Shown: piece after piece, positions 8,770 to 16,526 of the stretch
Layout: each line of letters opens with the position of its first letter
Numbering within the stretch: position 1 is the first letter of the stretch
Position numbers and translations under genes: made by a program
NCBI RefSeq assembly: GCF_001953885.1
Contig: NZ_MQUS01000020.1
Span: forward strand, 107,464-171,463
DNA from: Streptomyces sp. IMTB 2501
GTDB lineage: Bacteria; Actinomycetota; Actinomycetes; Streptomycetales; Streptomycetaceae
Length of the DNA: 64,000 nucleotides
Direction of reading: 5' to 3'
The notes under the pieces: model-generated
Database searches by the model: none
The model's input: the letters and a program-made list of their open reading frames with translations, nothing else
What the model was told of the DNA's origin: nothing

Positions 8770-9525
8770 CTAGAACCCGTGCCGCATGCCCCCGTCCACG
8801 GGCAGCATGACCCCCGTCAGATAAGAAGCCGCCGGGGACAACAAGAACGCCGCCACCTTCCCGAACTCCTCAGGCGCCCCATACCTCCGCAACGGGATCC
8901 GCGCCTCGTTCGCAGCCCGAGTGGCCTCAGGATCCGCGGACAACCCGTCCAGCTCGCGCACGCGATCCGTGTCGATCCGCGACGGCAGCAGCCCCAGCAC
9001 CCGGATCCCCCGCGGCCCCAGCTCGTCGGCGATCGACTTGGCGAAGCCGGCGAGCCCGGGCCGCAGCCCGTTGGAGATGGTCAGCCCCGGAATCGGCTCG
9101 TACACCGACGCGGACAGCACGAACCCGATGACCCCGCCCGGCTCCAGTTCGCCGGCCGCCGCGCGAGCGAGCCTCACCGCACCGAGGAACACCGACTCGA
9201 ACGCGTTCTGCCACTGCTCGTCGGTGTTGTCCGCGACGAATCCCGGCGCCGGCCCGCCCACACTCACCAGCACGCCGTCGAACGCCCCGAAGTGCTCGCG
9301 GGCGACCGCGATCAGCCGCTCCGGAGTCCGCGGGTCGGCGTTGTCCACGGCCACGCCGACCGCGTTCGGGCCCAGTTCGGCGGCGGCGTCGGCCACCCGC
9401 TTCTCGTCCCGGCCGCTGATCACGACCTTCGCCCCGTCGGCGACGAGTTCCCGTGCGGCGGCGTTGCCCAGCCCGCGGGTCGCCCCGGTGACGACGTACA
9501 CCCGGTCCTTCAGTCCAAGATCCAT
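8770..9525 (-). CDS. SDR family protein with an atypical active site
   Basis: A 251-residue Rossmann-fold protein. The NAD(P) motif VVTGATRGLGNAAARELVAD is at 11-30 and SVGGPAP replaces the usual NNAG. Where classical SDRs have Ser, then YxxxK, this one reads SASVYEPIPGLTISNGLRPG, so the catalytic Tyr and the Lys four residues later are missing. The C-terminus ASYLTGVMLPVDGGMRHGF is typical of 3-oxoacyl-ACP-reductase relatives. A subgroup of BKR-like SDRs lacks the canonical tetrad, so this is probably a natural variant and not damage. Substrate unknown. Confidence 0.88.
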   Translation of the reverse strand: MDLGLKDRVYVVTGATRGLGNAAARELVADGAKVVISGRDEKRVADAAAELGPNAVGVAVDNADPRTPERLIAVAREHFGAFDGVLVSVGGPAPGFVADNTDEQWQNAFESVFLGAVRLARAAAGELEPGGVIGFVLSASVYEPIPGLTISNGLRPGLAGFAKSIADELGPRGIRVLGLLPSRIDTDRVRELDGLSADPEATRAANEARIPLRRYGAPEEFGKVAAFLLSPAASYLTGVMLPVDGGMRHGF

Positions 9526-9529
9526 GGCC

Positions 9530-11314
9530 CTATCCTGCCTGCTTGTCCCCGAAAAGGGTGAGCGCGGTGTTCACCAGGGCGATATGGCTGAAGGCCTGCG
9601 GAAAGTTGCCCACCTGGCGGCCCAGTCCCGGGTCGTACTCCTCCGCCAGCAGCCCCACGTCGTTGGTGAGTGCCACCAGCCGCTCGAAGAGCGCCCGGGC
9701 GTCGGCCGTGCGGCCCGTCAGATGCAGGGCGTCCGCGAGCCAGAACGAGCAGGCGAGGAAGGCGCCCTCGCCGCCCGGCATCCCGTCGACGCCGACGGCG
9801 TCGGTGTCGTAACGGCGCACGAAGCCGCCATGGCCCAGGTCCGCGCGGATGGCGTCGACCGTGCCGGTCACCCGGGGGTCGTCGGGCGGCAGGAAACCGA
9901 CCCGGGGGATCAGCAGCAGGGCGGCGTCCAGTTCGCGCGAGCCGTAGTACTGGGTGAAGGTCTGGCGCCGGGCGTCGTAGCCCTGCTCGCACACCTCCCG
10001 GTGCACCTCGTCGCGCATCGCCCGCCAGCCGTCCGCATCGCCCTGCAGCTCCGGGTACTTCTCCAGCGTCCGTACGGCGCGGTCGGCGGCCACCCACACC
10101 ATCACCTTCGAGTGCACGAACTGGCGCCGGCCGCCGCGCACCTCCCACAGCCCCTCGTCGGGCTGCCGCCAGGACGACTGCAGGAACGTCATCAGCGCGC
10201 GCTGGATCGCCCACATGTGCGGCCTGGTGGGCAGGCCCTTGTCGCGGGCCAGCGACAGCGAGTCCATGACCTCGCCGTACACGTCCAGCTGGAGCTGGCC
10301 GACGGCGCCGTTGCCGATGCGCACGGGCGTGGAGTCGGCGAAGCCGGGCAGCCAGGGCAGCTCCCATTCCGGCAGCCGGCGCTCGCCCGCCAGGCCGTAC
10401 ATGATCTGCAGGTCCGCCGGATCGCCGGCGACCGCGCGCAGCAGCCAGTTGCGCCAGGCCTCGGCCTCCCTGTGGTAGCCCGCGGCGAGCATGGCGCCGA
10501 GGGTGAGGGTGGAGTCGCGCAGCCAGCAGTAGCGGTAGTCCCAGTTGCGTACGCCGCCCAGTTCCTCGGGCAGCGAGGTGGTGGCCGCGGCGACGATCCC
10601 GCCCGTCGGGGCGTAGGTGAGTGCCTTGAGTGTGATCAGGGACCGTACGACGGCGTCCCGGTACGGCCCGTCGTAGCGGCAGCGGGACGCCCAGCGCCGC
10701 CAGTCGTGGACGCTGTTGCTCAGCGCCTCGTAGGGGTCGACGAGCGGCGGGCGGTGTTCGTGCGAGGGGTGCCAGGTGAGCACGAACGCGACCCGCTGGC
10801 CCTCGGCGACGGTGAACTCCGAGTGGGTGCCGAAGTCCTCGCCCCAGGTGTGCACGGCCGGCTCCGAGCGCAGCCAGACCGAGTCCGGTCCGGCGACGGC
10901 CACCCGGTGCCCGTCCGAGCGGCGCACCCACGGCATGATCGAGCCGTAGTCGAAGCGCAGGCGCAGGGTGCTGTGCACGGTGACCCGGCCGCTGACGCCT
11001 TCGACGATGCGTACGACGTCGGGGGCGCGGTCGCGCTGCGGCATCAGGTCGGTGACGCGGACCGTGCCGTCGTGGGTGTCCCACTCGGTGTCGAGGACCA
11101 GGGTGTCGGGCCGGTAGGCGCGGCGGGTGCAGGTGCGCGCTCCCTTGGGGGCGATCCGCCAGTGGCCGTGGTCCTCGTCGCCCAGCAGTCGGGCGAAGCA
11201 GGCACCGGAGTCGAAGCGGGGCAGGCACAGCCAGTCGATCGAGCCGTCCCTGCCGACCAGCGCGGCGGTCTGCTCGTCACCGATGAGGGCGTAGTCCTCG
11301 ATGCGCGCGTTCAC
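9530..11314 (-). CDS. glycoside hydrolase family 15 protein (trehalase/glucoamylase-like)
   Basis: About 594 residues, full length for the actinobacterial GH15 group. IEDYALIGDEQTAALVGRDG and SIDWLCLPRFDSGACFARLL are the conserved opening; GGVRNWDYRYCWLRDSTLTL is the start of the (alpha/alpha)6 barrel; DEGLWEVRG carries the region of the first catalytic acid. No signal peptide, so it acts in the cytoplasm. The family hydrolyses trehalose or alpha-glucans by inversion; several actinobacterial members are trehalases. GTG 11314 is chosen because the longer alternative uses TTG 11347 without a ribosome-binding site. Four bases separate it from the SDR stop side, so the two may be co-transcribed. 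Confidence 0.92.
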   Translation of the reverse strand: MNARIEDYALIGDEQTAALVGRDGSIDWLCLPRFDSGACFARLLGDEDHGHWRIAPKGARTCTRRAYRPDTLVLDTEWDTHDGTVRVTDLMPQRDRAPDVVRIVEGVSGRVTVHSTLRLRFDYGSIMPWVRRSDGHRVAVAGPDSVWLRSEPAVHTWGEDFGTHSEFTVAEGQRVAFVLTWHPSHEHRPPLVDPYEALSNSVHDWRRWASRCRYDGPYRDAVVRSLITLKALTYAPTGGIVAAATTSLPEELGGVRNWDYRYCWLRDSTLTLGAMLAAGYHREAEAWRNWLLRAVAGDPADLQIMYGLAGERRLPEWELPWLPGFADSTPVRIGNGAVGQLQLDVYGEVMDSLSLARDKGLPTRPHMWAIQRALMTFLQSSWRQPDEGLWEVRGGRRQFVHSKVMVWVAADRAVRTLEKYPELQGDADGWRAMRDEVHREVCEQGYDARRQTFTQYYGSRELDAALLLIPRVGFLPPDDPRVTGTVDAIRADLGHGGFVRRYDTDAVGVDGMPGGEGAFLACSFWLADALHLTGRTADARALFERLVALTNDVGLLAEEYDPGLGRQVGNFPQAFSHIALVNTALTLFGDKQAG

Positions 11315-11404
11315 GGGATCCGGTTTCCCGGCGCGCCAGAGGGACAACCAGGTGGTGCGCCGGGGGAGTGACTGGCCCGTGTGCGTGGCGATACGGCGGG
11401 GGCC

Positions 11405-11760
11405 AGGGCCTGTCCGCCGGATCAGGGGGACATCGGCGGCGCCTCATCAGCGCGGGTGAGCGGGGGGCGATGGGGGTGCCCCGCGCGAGCGTATTCGAGT
11501 GTGTGGGGGAGCGTCGGTGACCGACGGCAACGCCGCTGGGGGTGCACCCGCGCCCTTGATGAGGCAGTGGGGGAGGGCGCGCCGGTCCCCGCAGGCCCAT
11601 CTGCGGCGTTGTCGTCGGTTGCCGCCCCCACGCGCGCCTTCGCCCGCGAGGGCCCCATCGCGTCGCCGCCCTCCTCCGCCTCGCAGCTGGACGCACCCCC
11701 GCTCACAGTGCCTGCAAGGTGCCGCCGATGTCCTGCGACCTGTTCCGCCGGACAGGCCCT
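11405..11760. repeat. 356-bp fold-back element with about 40-bp imperfect terminal inverted repeats
   Basis: The left end AGGGCCTGTCCGCCGGATCAG and right end CGCCGGACAGGCCCT are inverse copies; similarity continues past GACATCGGCGGC on the left and GCCGCCGATGTC on the right. The interiors also match inversely (GCGATGGGG, then GACGGCAACGCCGC on the left against GACGACAACGCCGC on the right strand). No transposase frame is present. It fills the 440-bp gap between GH15 and SURF1 genes, and its last two bases overlap the SURF1 stop. It is MITE-like or a very long terminator; no clear target duplication was found. Confidence 0.65.
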
Positions 11761-12550
11761 AGACGGCGGCCGGTTCCGTCTCCTCCGGCTTCGCCTCCGC
11801 GGCGGCCTCCTCCTGGTCGCGGATCTCCCGCCGGACCAGGAACCACCAGCCGACCGGGACGGCCGCGGCGAACAGCCACCACTGGATCATGTACGCGTAG
11901 TTCAGTGGGGCGTCCTCGCTGCCCGGGTCGGAGATCTGCTCCGGGGAGTCGGTCTGGGGCCCCGTCTGCTCGACGTAGCCGCCGAGCACCCGCGCGCCGA
12001 GCCGGTGCGCCTCCTCCGTGCTGTTGATCAGCATGATCTGCCGCTCGGGGAGGCCCTCGACGTTCTTGATGCCGCTCGCAGCGGTCGTCTCGTCGGCCAT
12101 CAGCCGCCCGGTGATCGTGGTCCGGCCGGCCGGCGGGGCGGGGATCTTCGGGAAGGCGGTCTGGGCTCCGTTGGCGGGGATCCAGCCGCGGTTGACGAGC
12201 AGCACCTTGCCGTCGCCGAGGACGAACGGGGTGAGCACATGGAAGCCGACCTCGTTGTCGGAGTTGGTCCGGCGCCGGACCACTTCCTCCTTCGCGGTGT
12301 CGAAGGTGCCGGTCGCGGTGACCGTGCGGTACCTCTCGACGCGGGTCACGGTGTGCCCCGGGGAGCTCAGCCGCTCGACCGGGACCGGCTTGGCGTGCAG
12401 CGCCGAGGAGACCAGGTCGTTGCGCGCGGTGCGCTCCTCGTAGCGGTGCTTCTGCCAGAAACCCAGCCGGATCATCGTCGGGATCAGCGCGATCGCGACG
12501 ATGGTGAGGATCACCCACTGGCGGGACAACAGGAAGCGGTAGCGATGCAC
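11759..12550 (-). CDS. SURF1 family protein
   Basis: About 263 residues with two membrane segments, one near the start (WVILTIVAIALIPTMIRLGFWQ) and one near the end (YAYMIQWWLFAAAVPVGWWF), enclosing an extracytoplasmic domain. R-L-G-x-W-Q-xx-R at the first segment and LLVNRGWIPANG in the domain are the SURF1 signatures. SURF1 proteins assist haem insertion or assembly of cytochrome c oxidase. GTG 12550 is used; an upstream ATG at 12583 lacks a ribosome-binding site, while GGAGG lies 12 bases before the GTG. Confidence 0.9.
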   Translation of the reverse strand: MHRYRFLLSRQWVILTIVAIALIPTMIRLGFWQKHRYEERTARNDLVSSALHAKPVPVERLSSPGHTVTRVERYRTVTATGTFDTAKEEVVRRRTNSDNEVGFHVLTPFVLGDGKVLLVNRGWIPANGAQTAFPKIPAPPAGRTTITGRLMADETTAASGIKNVEGLPERQIMLINSTEEAHRLGARVLGGYVEQTGPQTDSPEQISDPGSEDAPLNYAYMIQWWLFAAAVPVGWWFLVRREIRDQEEAAAEAKPEETEPAAV

Positions 12551-12599
12551 CCCACGACGGTACCTCCGGGCCGTGGGGTGCATTCAGGCGGGTACCGGG

Positions 12600-12833
12600 T
12601 CACACCCGGTCGACGATTCCCGTCTTCCCGTCCGCCCGGGCGCAGTGCGCGCCGCAGTACCACTTGTCGTCGGCCTCCACCCCCTGACCGATGATCTGCA
12701 CCCGGCAGTGCTCGCAGAGGGGTGCCATGCGGTGGATCGCACAGGAGAAGCAGTCGAACACATGAACCGCACCCTGAGCGTGGACCTCGAAGGTCATCCC
12801 GTAGTCATTGCCGCAAACTTCACATTTCGCCAT
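12600..12833 (-). CDS. small cysteine-rich (zinc-ribbon-like) protein
   Basis: A 77-residue protein with nine Cys/His-rich positions: CEVCGNDYG at the start, DCFSCAIH and CEHC in the middle, and YCGAHCAR near the end. The spacing suggests two zinc sites, as in prokaryotic metallothionein-like or treble-clef small proteins of actinobacteria. No enzyme motif is seen. It lies 50 bases upstream of SURF1 on the same strand. The role is unknown; metal binding is inferred from the cysteines. Confidence 0.8.
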   Translation of the reverse strand: MAKCEVCGNDYGMTFEVHAQGAVHVFDCFSCAIHRMAPLCEHCRVQIIGQGVEADDKWYCGAHCARADGKTGIVDRV

Positions 12834-12894
12834 GCGCCACAGGGTGAGCCGTCGCCGAGACCAGGGCGAGCGCGTTCCGGGTGAGTCGTGTGCC

Positions 12895-12936
12895 GATCAC
12901 TCATTCGTACGATCACTCTCATCGGCGTGATCACTC
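12895..12936. repeat. three spaced direct repeats GATCACTC
   Basis: GATCACTC occurs at 12895, 12911 and 12929, in the 115-bp gap upstream of the Cys-rich protein gene. Spacings of 16 and 18 bases are compatible with repeated regulator binding. This is suggestive only. Confidence 0.45.
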
Positions 12937-12948
12937 GCATGCGTACGC

Positions 12949-13941
12949 TCACCCGTCGGCGGGCTCGACATCCCGCAGCAGCTGCCCGAACGCGGCCTCG
13001 TCGACGACCGGCGTGCCGAACTGCCGCGCCTTGACCAGCTTGGACGTGCCCGAGTCGGGGTCGTTGGTCACCAGCAGGCTGGTCAGCCGGGAGATGCTGG
13101 ACGCCACATGCAGACCGGCCTCGGTGGCCCGGTCCTCCAGCAGCTCGCGGTCGACGGAGGTGTCGCCGGAGAACGCCACCCGCATGCCCTGTTTGAGGCG
13201 TTTGCCGTCTTCGTAGCGCCCCGGATTGGGGTAGGGGCATGCGGGCCTTTTGCGGGAGGGGCGCCAACTGCTCGACCGGTAGCCGCCGTAGCCCCCGAAT
13301 CCGCCGGACGACTGCCGGGGCACCGGACGGTCCGACCACTCCGTCAGCGGCCGGCACTCCAGCAGCGGCAGCCGTACGCCACCCGCTGCGGCCGCCCGCA
13401 GACTGGGCCGGAACGCCTCCGCCAGCACCCGCGCGTCGTCCAGCGCGTGGTGCGCCCGCTGCTGTACGACGCCGTAGTGCGCCGCCAGCGACTCCAGCTT
13501 GAAGTTGGGCAGCGGCAGCCCCAGCTCCTTCGACAGCGCGATGGTGCACAGCCGCTGACGCACCGGCGCCTCGCGCTGCGCGCGCGCGTACTCCCGCGCG
13601 ATCATCTGCCAGTCGAAGACGGCGTTGTGCGCGACCAGCACCCGGCCGTCCAGCCGGGCCGCGAACTCCTCGGCGATGTCCGCGAAGAGCGGCGCCCCTT
13701 CGAGTACCTCGCTCGTCAGGCCGTGTATCCACACGGGTCCCGGATCCCGCTCCGGGTTGACCATTGTGTACCAGTGGTCCTCGACCTCGCCGCGCTCGTC
13801 CAGCCGGTAAACGGCCGCCGAGATGATCCGGTCGTCCCGGGCCAGGCCGGTGGTCTCCACGTCAACGACCGCGTATCCCTTCGGATACGCGGCCGGCCAC
13901 TGGGTGGGGGAGGACACTGCGGTCGCACGGTCTTCGAGCAT
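12949..13941 (-). CDS. DEDDh 3'-5' exonuclease with C-terminal BRCT domain
   Basis: A 330-residue protein. The exonuclease domain (about 20-190) has VVDVETTGL (ExoI motif, D and E), VLVAHNAVFDWQMI (ExoII) and QRAHHALDDARV (ExoIII, His and Asp). A Gly/Tyr/Ser/Arg-rich linker follows, then a BRCT domain beginning GMRVAFSGDTSVDRELLEDR and ending near VVDEAAFGQLL. The fold is that of DNA polymerase III epsilon, but the BRCT fusion is characteristic of an actinobacterial accessory exonuclease presumed to act in DNA repair. ATG 13941 fits the domain boundary; a GTG two codons earlier is possible. Confidence 0.92.
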   Translation of the reverse strand: MLEDRATAVSSPTQWPAAYPKGYAVVDVETTGLARDDRIISAAVYRLDERGEVEDHWYTMVNPERDPGPVWIHGLTSEVLEGAPLFADIAEEFAARLDGRVLVAHNAVFDWQMIAREYARAQREAPVRQRLCTIALSKELGLPLPNFKLESLAAHYGVVQQRAHHALDDARVLAEAFRPSLRAAAAGGVRLPLLECRPLTEWSDRPVPRQSSGGFGGYGGYRSSSWRPSRKRPACPYPNPGRYEDGKRLKQGMRVAFSGDTSVDRELLEDRATEAGLHVASSISRLTSLLVTNDPDSGTSKLVKARQFGTPVVDEAAFGQLLRDVEPADG

Positions 13942-14054
13942 GGTCACTGAGGATACGGGCCGCGACTGACAGTCCTGACCTTCAGGGCCGTCCCCCGCCC
14001 CGTGGGGTCGCCTGACTGTTCGTGCCTCGCGCGCGTGTGCCTGTCCTGTGCCCA

Positions 14055-14714
14055 TCAGCCGACCGAGCCGGGTGGGCCGGTGGGCGGAGCCGGTGCCAGC
14101 AGCGACCGCACCAGCGCGCTCACCGCCGTCAGGAACAGCCGCTCCGTGTCCACCGGCAGGGCCAGCGCACGCGCCAGCGCGGGGTCGTCCCCGGCGGCCT
14201 CGGTACTCCACAGCTCCTGCTCGTCGGGGTGCTGTGCCGGGGCCCGCTCGCGGTTGCGCTCCACCAGTACATGCCCGACCACCTGGAACTGCACGGCCCG
14301 TACGAACTCGGCGGCCCGGGCACCGCGCAGACCTGCCGCGTGCGCCTCGCGCACCAGCACCCGCTGGGCCGGCAGGAACATCCGCTCGGTCAGTCCCCGC
14401 TCGTGCACCAGGGCCACCAGATGCGGATGGTCGCGCAGTTGCCGGCGCAGGTCGCGCGCGACACCGACCACGCGCTCCTCGGGTGTGTTCCCGCAGGGCC
14501 GGATCTCGCCCAGCTCGGCCACGGTCCGCTCCACGAGGGCGTCGAGCAGGGCCTCGCGGCCGCCGACATGCCAGTAGATCGAGGTCACGGCCGTACCCAG
14601 CGCGGCGGCGAGCCCCCGCATGGTGAGTGCGTCCGGCCCGTGCCGCTTCACCAGACCGGCGGCGGCCTCCAGCACCGCCTCCCGGGTCAGCGCGCTTCTC
14701 GTCCCACCCGCCAT
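14055..14714 (-). CDS. TetR family regulator
   Basis: A 219-residue protein. The N-terminal helix-turn-helix spans about 8-55: LTREAVLEAAAGLVKRHGPD, then MRGLAAALGTAVTSIYWHVG, the classic TetR recognition helix. The remaining 160 residues are a helical ligand domain resembling TetR_C. ATG 14714 has GGGGGA upstream. It diverges from the decarboxylase-led operon at 14831, and a perfect 17-bp palindrome lies in the 116-bp gap, so it probably represses both itself and that operon. The ligand is unknown, presumably a substrate of the pathway. Confidence 0.92.
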   Translation of the reverse strand: MAGGTRSALTREAVLEAAAGLVKRHGPDALTMRGLAAALGTAVTSIYWHVGGREALLDALVERTVAELGEIRPCGNTPEERVVGVARDLRRQLRDHPHLVALVHERGLTERMFLPAQRVLVREAHAAGLRGARAAEFVRAVQFQVVGHVLVERNRERAPAQHPDEQELWSTEAAGDDPALARALALPVDTERLFLTAVSALVRSLLAPAPPTGPPGSVG

Positions 14715-14765
14715 GATCCCCCCAACTCTCCTCCGTACGCGTGTCTTTACCCCGCACGAGGTCTG

Positions 14766-14782
14766 CTGTAACTGTGTTACAG
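14766..14782. promoter_or_regulatory. 17-bp perfect palindrome, candidate TetR operator
   Basis: CTGTAAC-TGT-GTTACAG lies between the divergent TetR and decarboxylase genes. Size and symmetry suit a TetR dimer. No other palindrome of this quality is in the gap. Confidence 0.7.
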
Positions 14783-14830
14783 GTGACGGTCCGTCAGGAA
14801 CGGGCTGTCGGAAGAAGGGCGGTACGACGT

Positions 14831-15628
14831 ATGGCACGCGTACGGTACGGCGCACGGACCGAGCGGGAGATCGCCGCGACCCGCACCGCGAGCGCGCGGC
14901 TTCCCGACATCTGGTCCACCGGAGTGGTGGCCGTCTGGGAGACCGACCCGGACGCGGTCGCCGCGGTGCTGCCACCACCCCTGAAACCCACCGGAAGCCC
15001 GCTCGTGCGGGTGAACATCAGCACCGTCGACCTGCCCGGATACCCGCTCGGTGCCGGCTCGTTCGCGGTCGCCGCCGCGCACGGCACGGTCGAGGGCTGG
15101 TATCCGCTGGTCATGCCGATGACCCATGAGCGCGCCCTCACCGGCGGGCGGGAGGTCTTCGGCGAGCCCAAGAAGCTCGGCGAGGTGACGGTCGAACGCT
15201 ACGGCCCCGGCGTGCGCGCGACGCTGTCCCGGCACGGCATCGCGTTCGTCGAGGTGCAGGGCACGGTGGCCGGCGAGCTGCCCTTGCCGGAGCCTTCGCG
15301 GAAGACCGACTTCTACTTCAAGTTCCTTCCCGCCGTGGACGGTTCGGGCTTCGACATCGACCCGGTGCTGGTGCACTGCGTGCGCCACGAGAAGGTGCGC
15401 CGGCTGGAGCGGATCACCGGGGAGGTCGTCCTGCGCGAGTCGGCGTACGACCCCGTGGCCGACCTTCCGGTGCTGCGGCTGCGCGAGATCACCATCGGCG
15501 AGAAGACCAGCGACCAGAGCGGCCGGGTCGTGGAACGGGCCGATGCCCAGGCCCTGTTGCCGTACGTCCACCAGCGTTACGACGATCCGCTGCAGATCCT
15601 CGACGCGCCGCCCGAGGGGAGTTCGTGA
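14831..15628 (+). CDS. acetoacetate decarboxylase family protein
   Basis: A 265-residue protein of the ADC fold. GGREVFGEPKKLGEVTVERY contains the Lys pair where the family has its Schiff-base lysine, and GWYPLVMPMTHERALTGGRE and KFLPAVDGSGFDIDPVLVH are conserved blocks. Classical members decarboxylate acetoacetate; many actinobacterial ones are aldolases or decarboxylases of other keto acids. ATG 14831 is preceded by AAGGG. Its stop overlaps the next start, so it opens a coupled operon with an SDR and two amidohydrolases. Confidence 0.88.
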   Translation: MARVRYGARTEREIAATRTASARLPDIWSTGVVAVWETDPDAVAAVLPPPLKPTGSPLVRVNISTVDLPGYPLGAGSFAVAAAHGTVEGWYPLVMPMTHERALTGGREVFGEPKKLGEVTVERYGPGVRATLSRHGIAFVEVQGTVAGELPLPEPSRKTDFYFKFLPAVDGSGFDIDPVLVHCVRHEKVRRLERITGEVVLRESAYDPVADLPVLRLREITIGEKTSDQSGRVVERADAQALLPYVHQRYDDPLQILDAPPEGSS

Positions 15629-16512
15629 TGGACCTCCAGGCCGGACAGGTCGCCGTCGTCACCGGCGCGGCGAGCGGGATCGGGCTCGCGATGGCCCGGA
15701 GGTTCGCCGCCGAGGGCCTGAAGGTGGTCCTCGCCGACGTGGAGGAGAGCGCCCTGGACAAGGCCGCGGCGGGTCTGCGGGCCGAGGGCGCCGACGTGCA
15801 CGCGCGCGTGGTCGACGTCGGCGAACGCGCCCAGGTCATGGAGCTGGCCGAGGCGGCGTACGACACCTACGGCGCCGTGCACGTCCTGTGCAACAACGCG
15901 GGCGTCGGCTCGGGCGCCGAGGGCCGGATGTGGGAGCACGACCCGAACGACTGGCGATGGGCCTTCGCCGTCAATGTGTGGGGTGTCTTCCATGGCGTCC
16001 AGGCATTCGTACCCAGGATGATCAAGTCGGGTCAACCCGGTCATGTCGTCAATACATCCTCCAGCGACGGCGGTATCGCCCCCCTGCCGACCGCCTCCGT
16101 GTACGCGGTCACCAAGGCGGCCGTCGTCACCCTGACCGAGTCCCTGTACGCGCATCTGAAGGCCGAGCACGCGCGCGTGGGTGCCTCGGTGCTCTTCCCC
16201 GGCCCGCACATGCTGCGCACCGGCCTGTGGGAGTCGCACCGCAACCGCCCCGCCCGCTACGCCAAACAGCGCCCGCGCAGGACCCCGTACCGCAGCCTCG
16301 ACCAGTGGGAGGCGGCGATGCGGGCGGCCGGCGAGGAGGTCCGCTTCACGCCCGTCGGGGAGGTCGCCGACCTCGTCGTGGCCGGCATCCGCGAGGACCG
16401 CTTCTGGCTGCTGCCGGCGAGTGAGCACAGCGACGCCCGGATCCGCGCGCGCTCCCGCTCGATGCTGGACCGGGCGAACCCGTCGTACCTCGAAAGCTTC
16501 GTACTCGACTGA
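15628..16512 (+). CDS. SDR family NAD(P)-dependent oxidoreductase
   Basis: A 294-residue classical SDR with an extended C-terminus. VVTGAASGIGLAMARRFAAE is the cofactor motif; LCNNAGVG the NNAG element; TSSSDGGIAPLPTASVYAVT followed by K the Ser...YxxxK active site. ATG 15628 overlaps the decarboxylase TGA and GAGGGGAG precedes it. About 40 residues near 205-250 lie beyond the usual core and may form a substrate lid. It probably oxidises or reduces an intermediate of the same pathway. Confidence 0.9.
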   Translation: MDLQAGQVAVVTGAASGIGLAMARRFAAEGLKVVLADVEESALDKAAAGLRAEGADVHARVVDVGERAQVMELAEAAYDTYGAVHVLCNNAGVGSGAEGRMWEHDPNDWRWAFAVNVWGVFHGVQAFVPRMIKSGQPGHVVNTSSSDGGIAPLPTASVYAVTKAAVVTLTESLYAHLKAEHARVGASVLFPGPHMLRTGLWESHRNRPARYAKQRPRRTPYRSLDQWEAAMRAAGEEVRFTPVGEVADLVVAGIREDRFWLLPASEHSDARIRARSRSMLDRANPSYLESFVLD

Positions 16513-16526
16513 CCGGGAGGCTTGCT

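Noticed and set aside
8921..11371. 816-codon plus-strand frame across the SDR and GH15 genes
   Set aside because: Both real genes on the other strand have full motifs; this frame has none and crosses the gene boundary.
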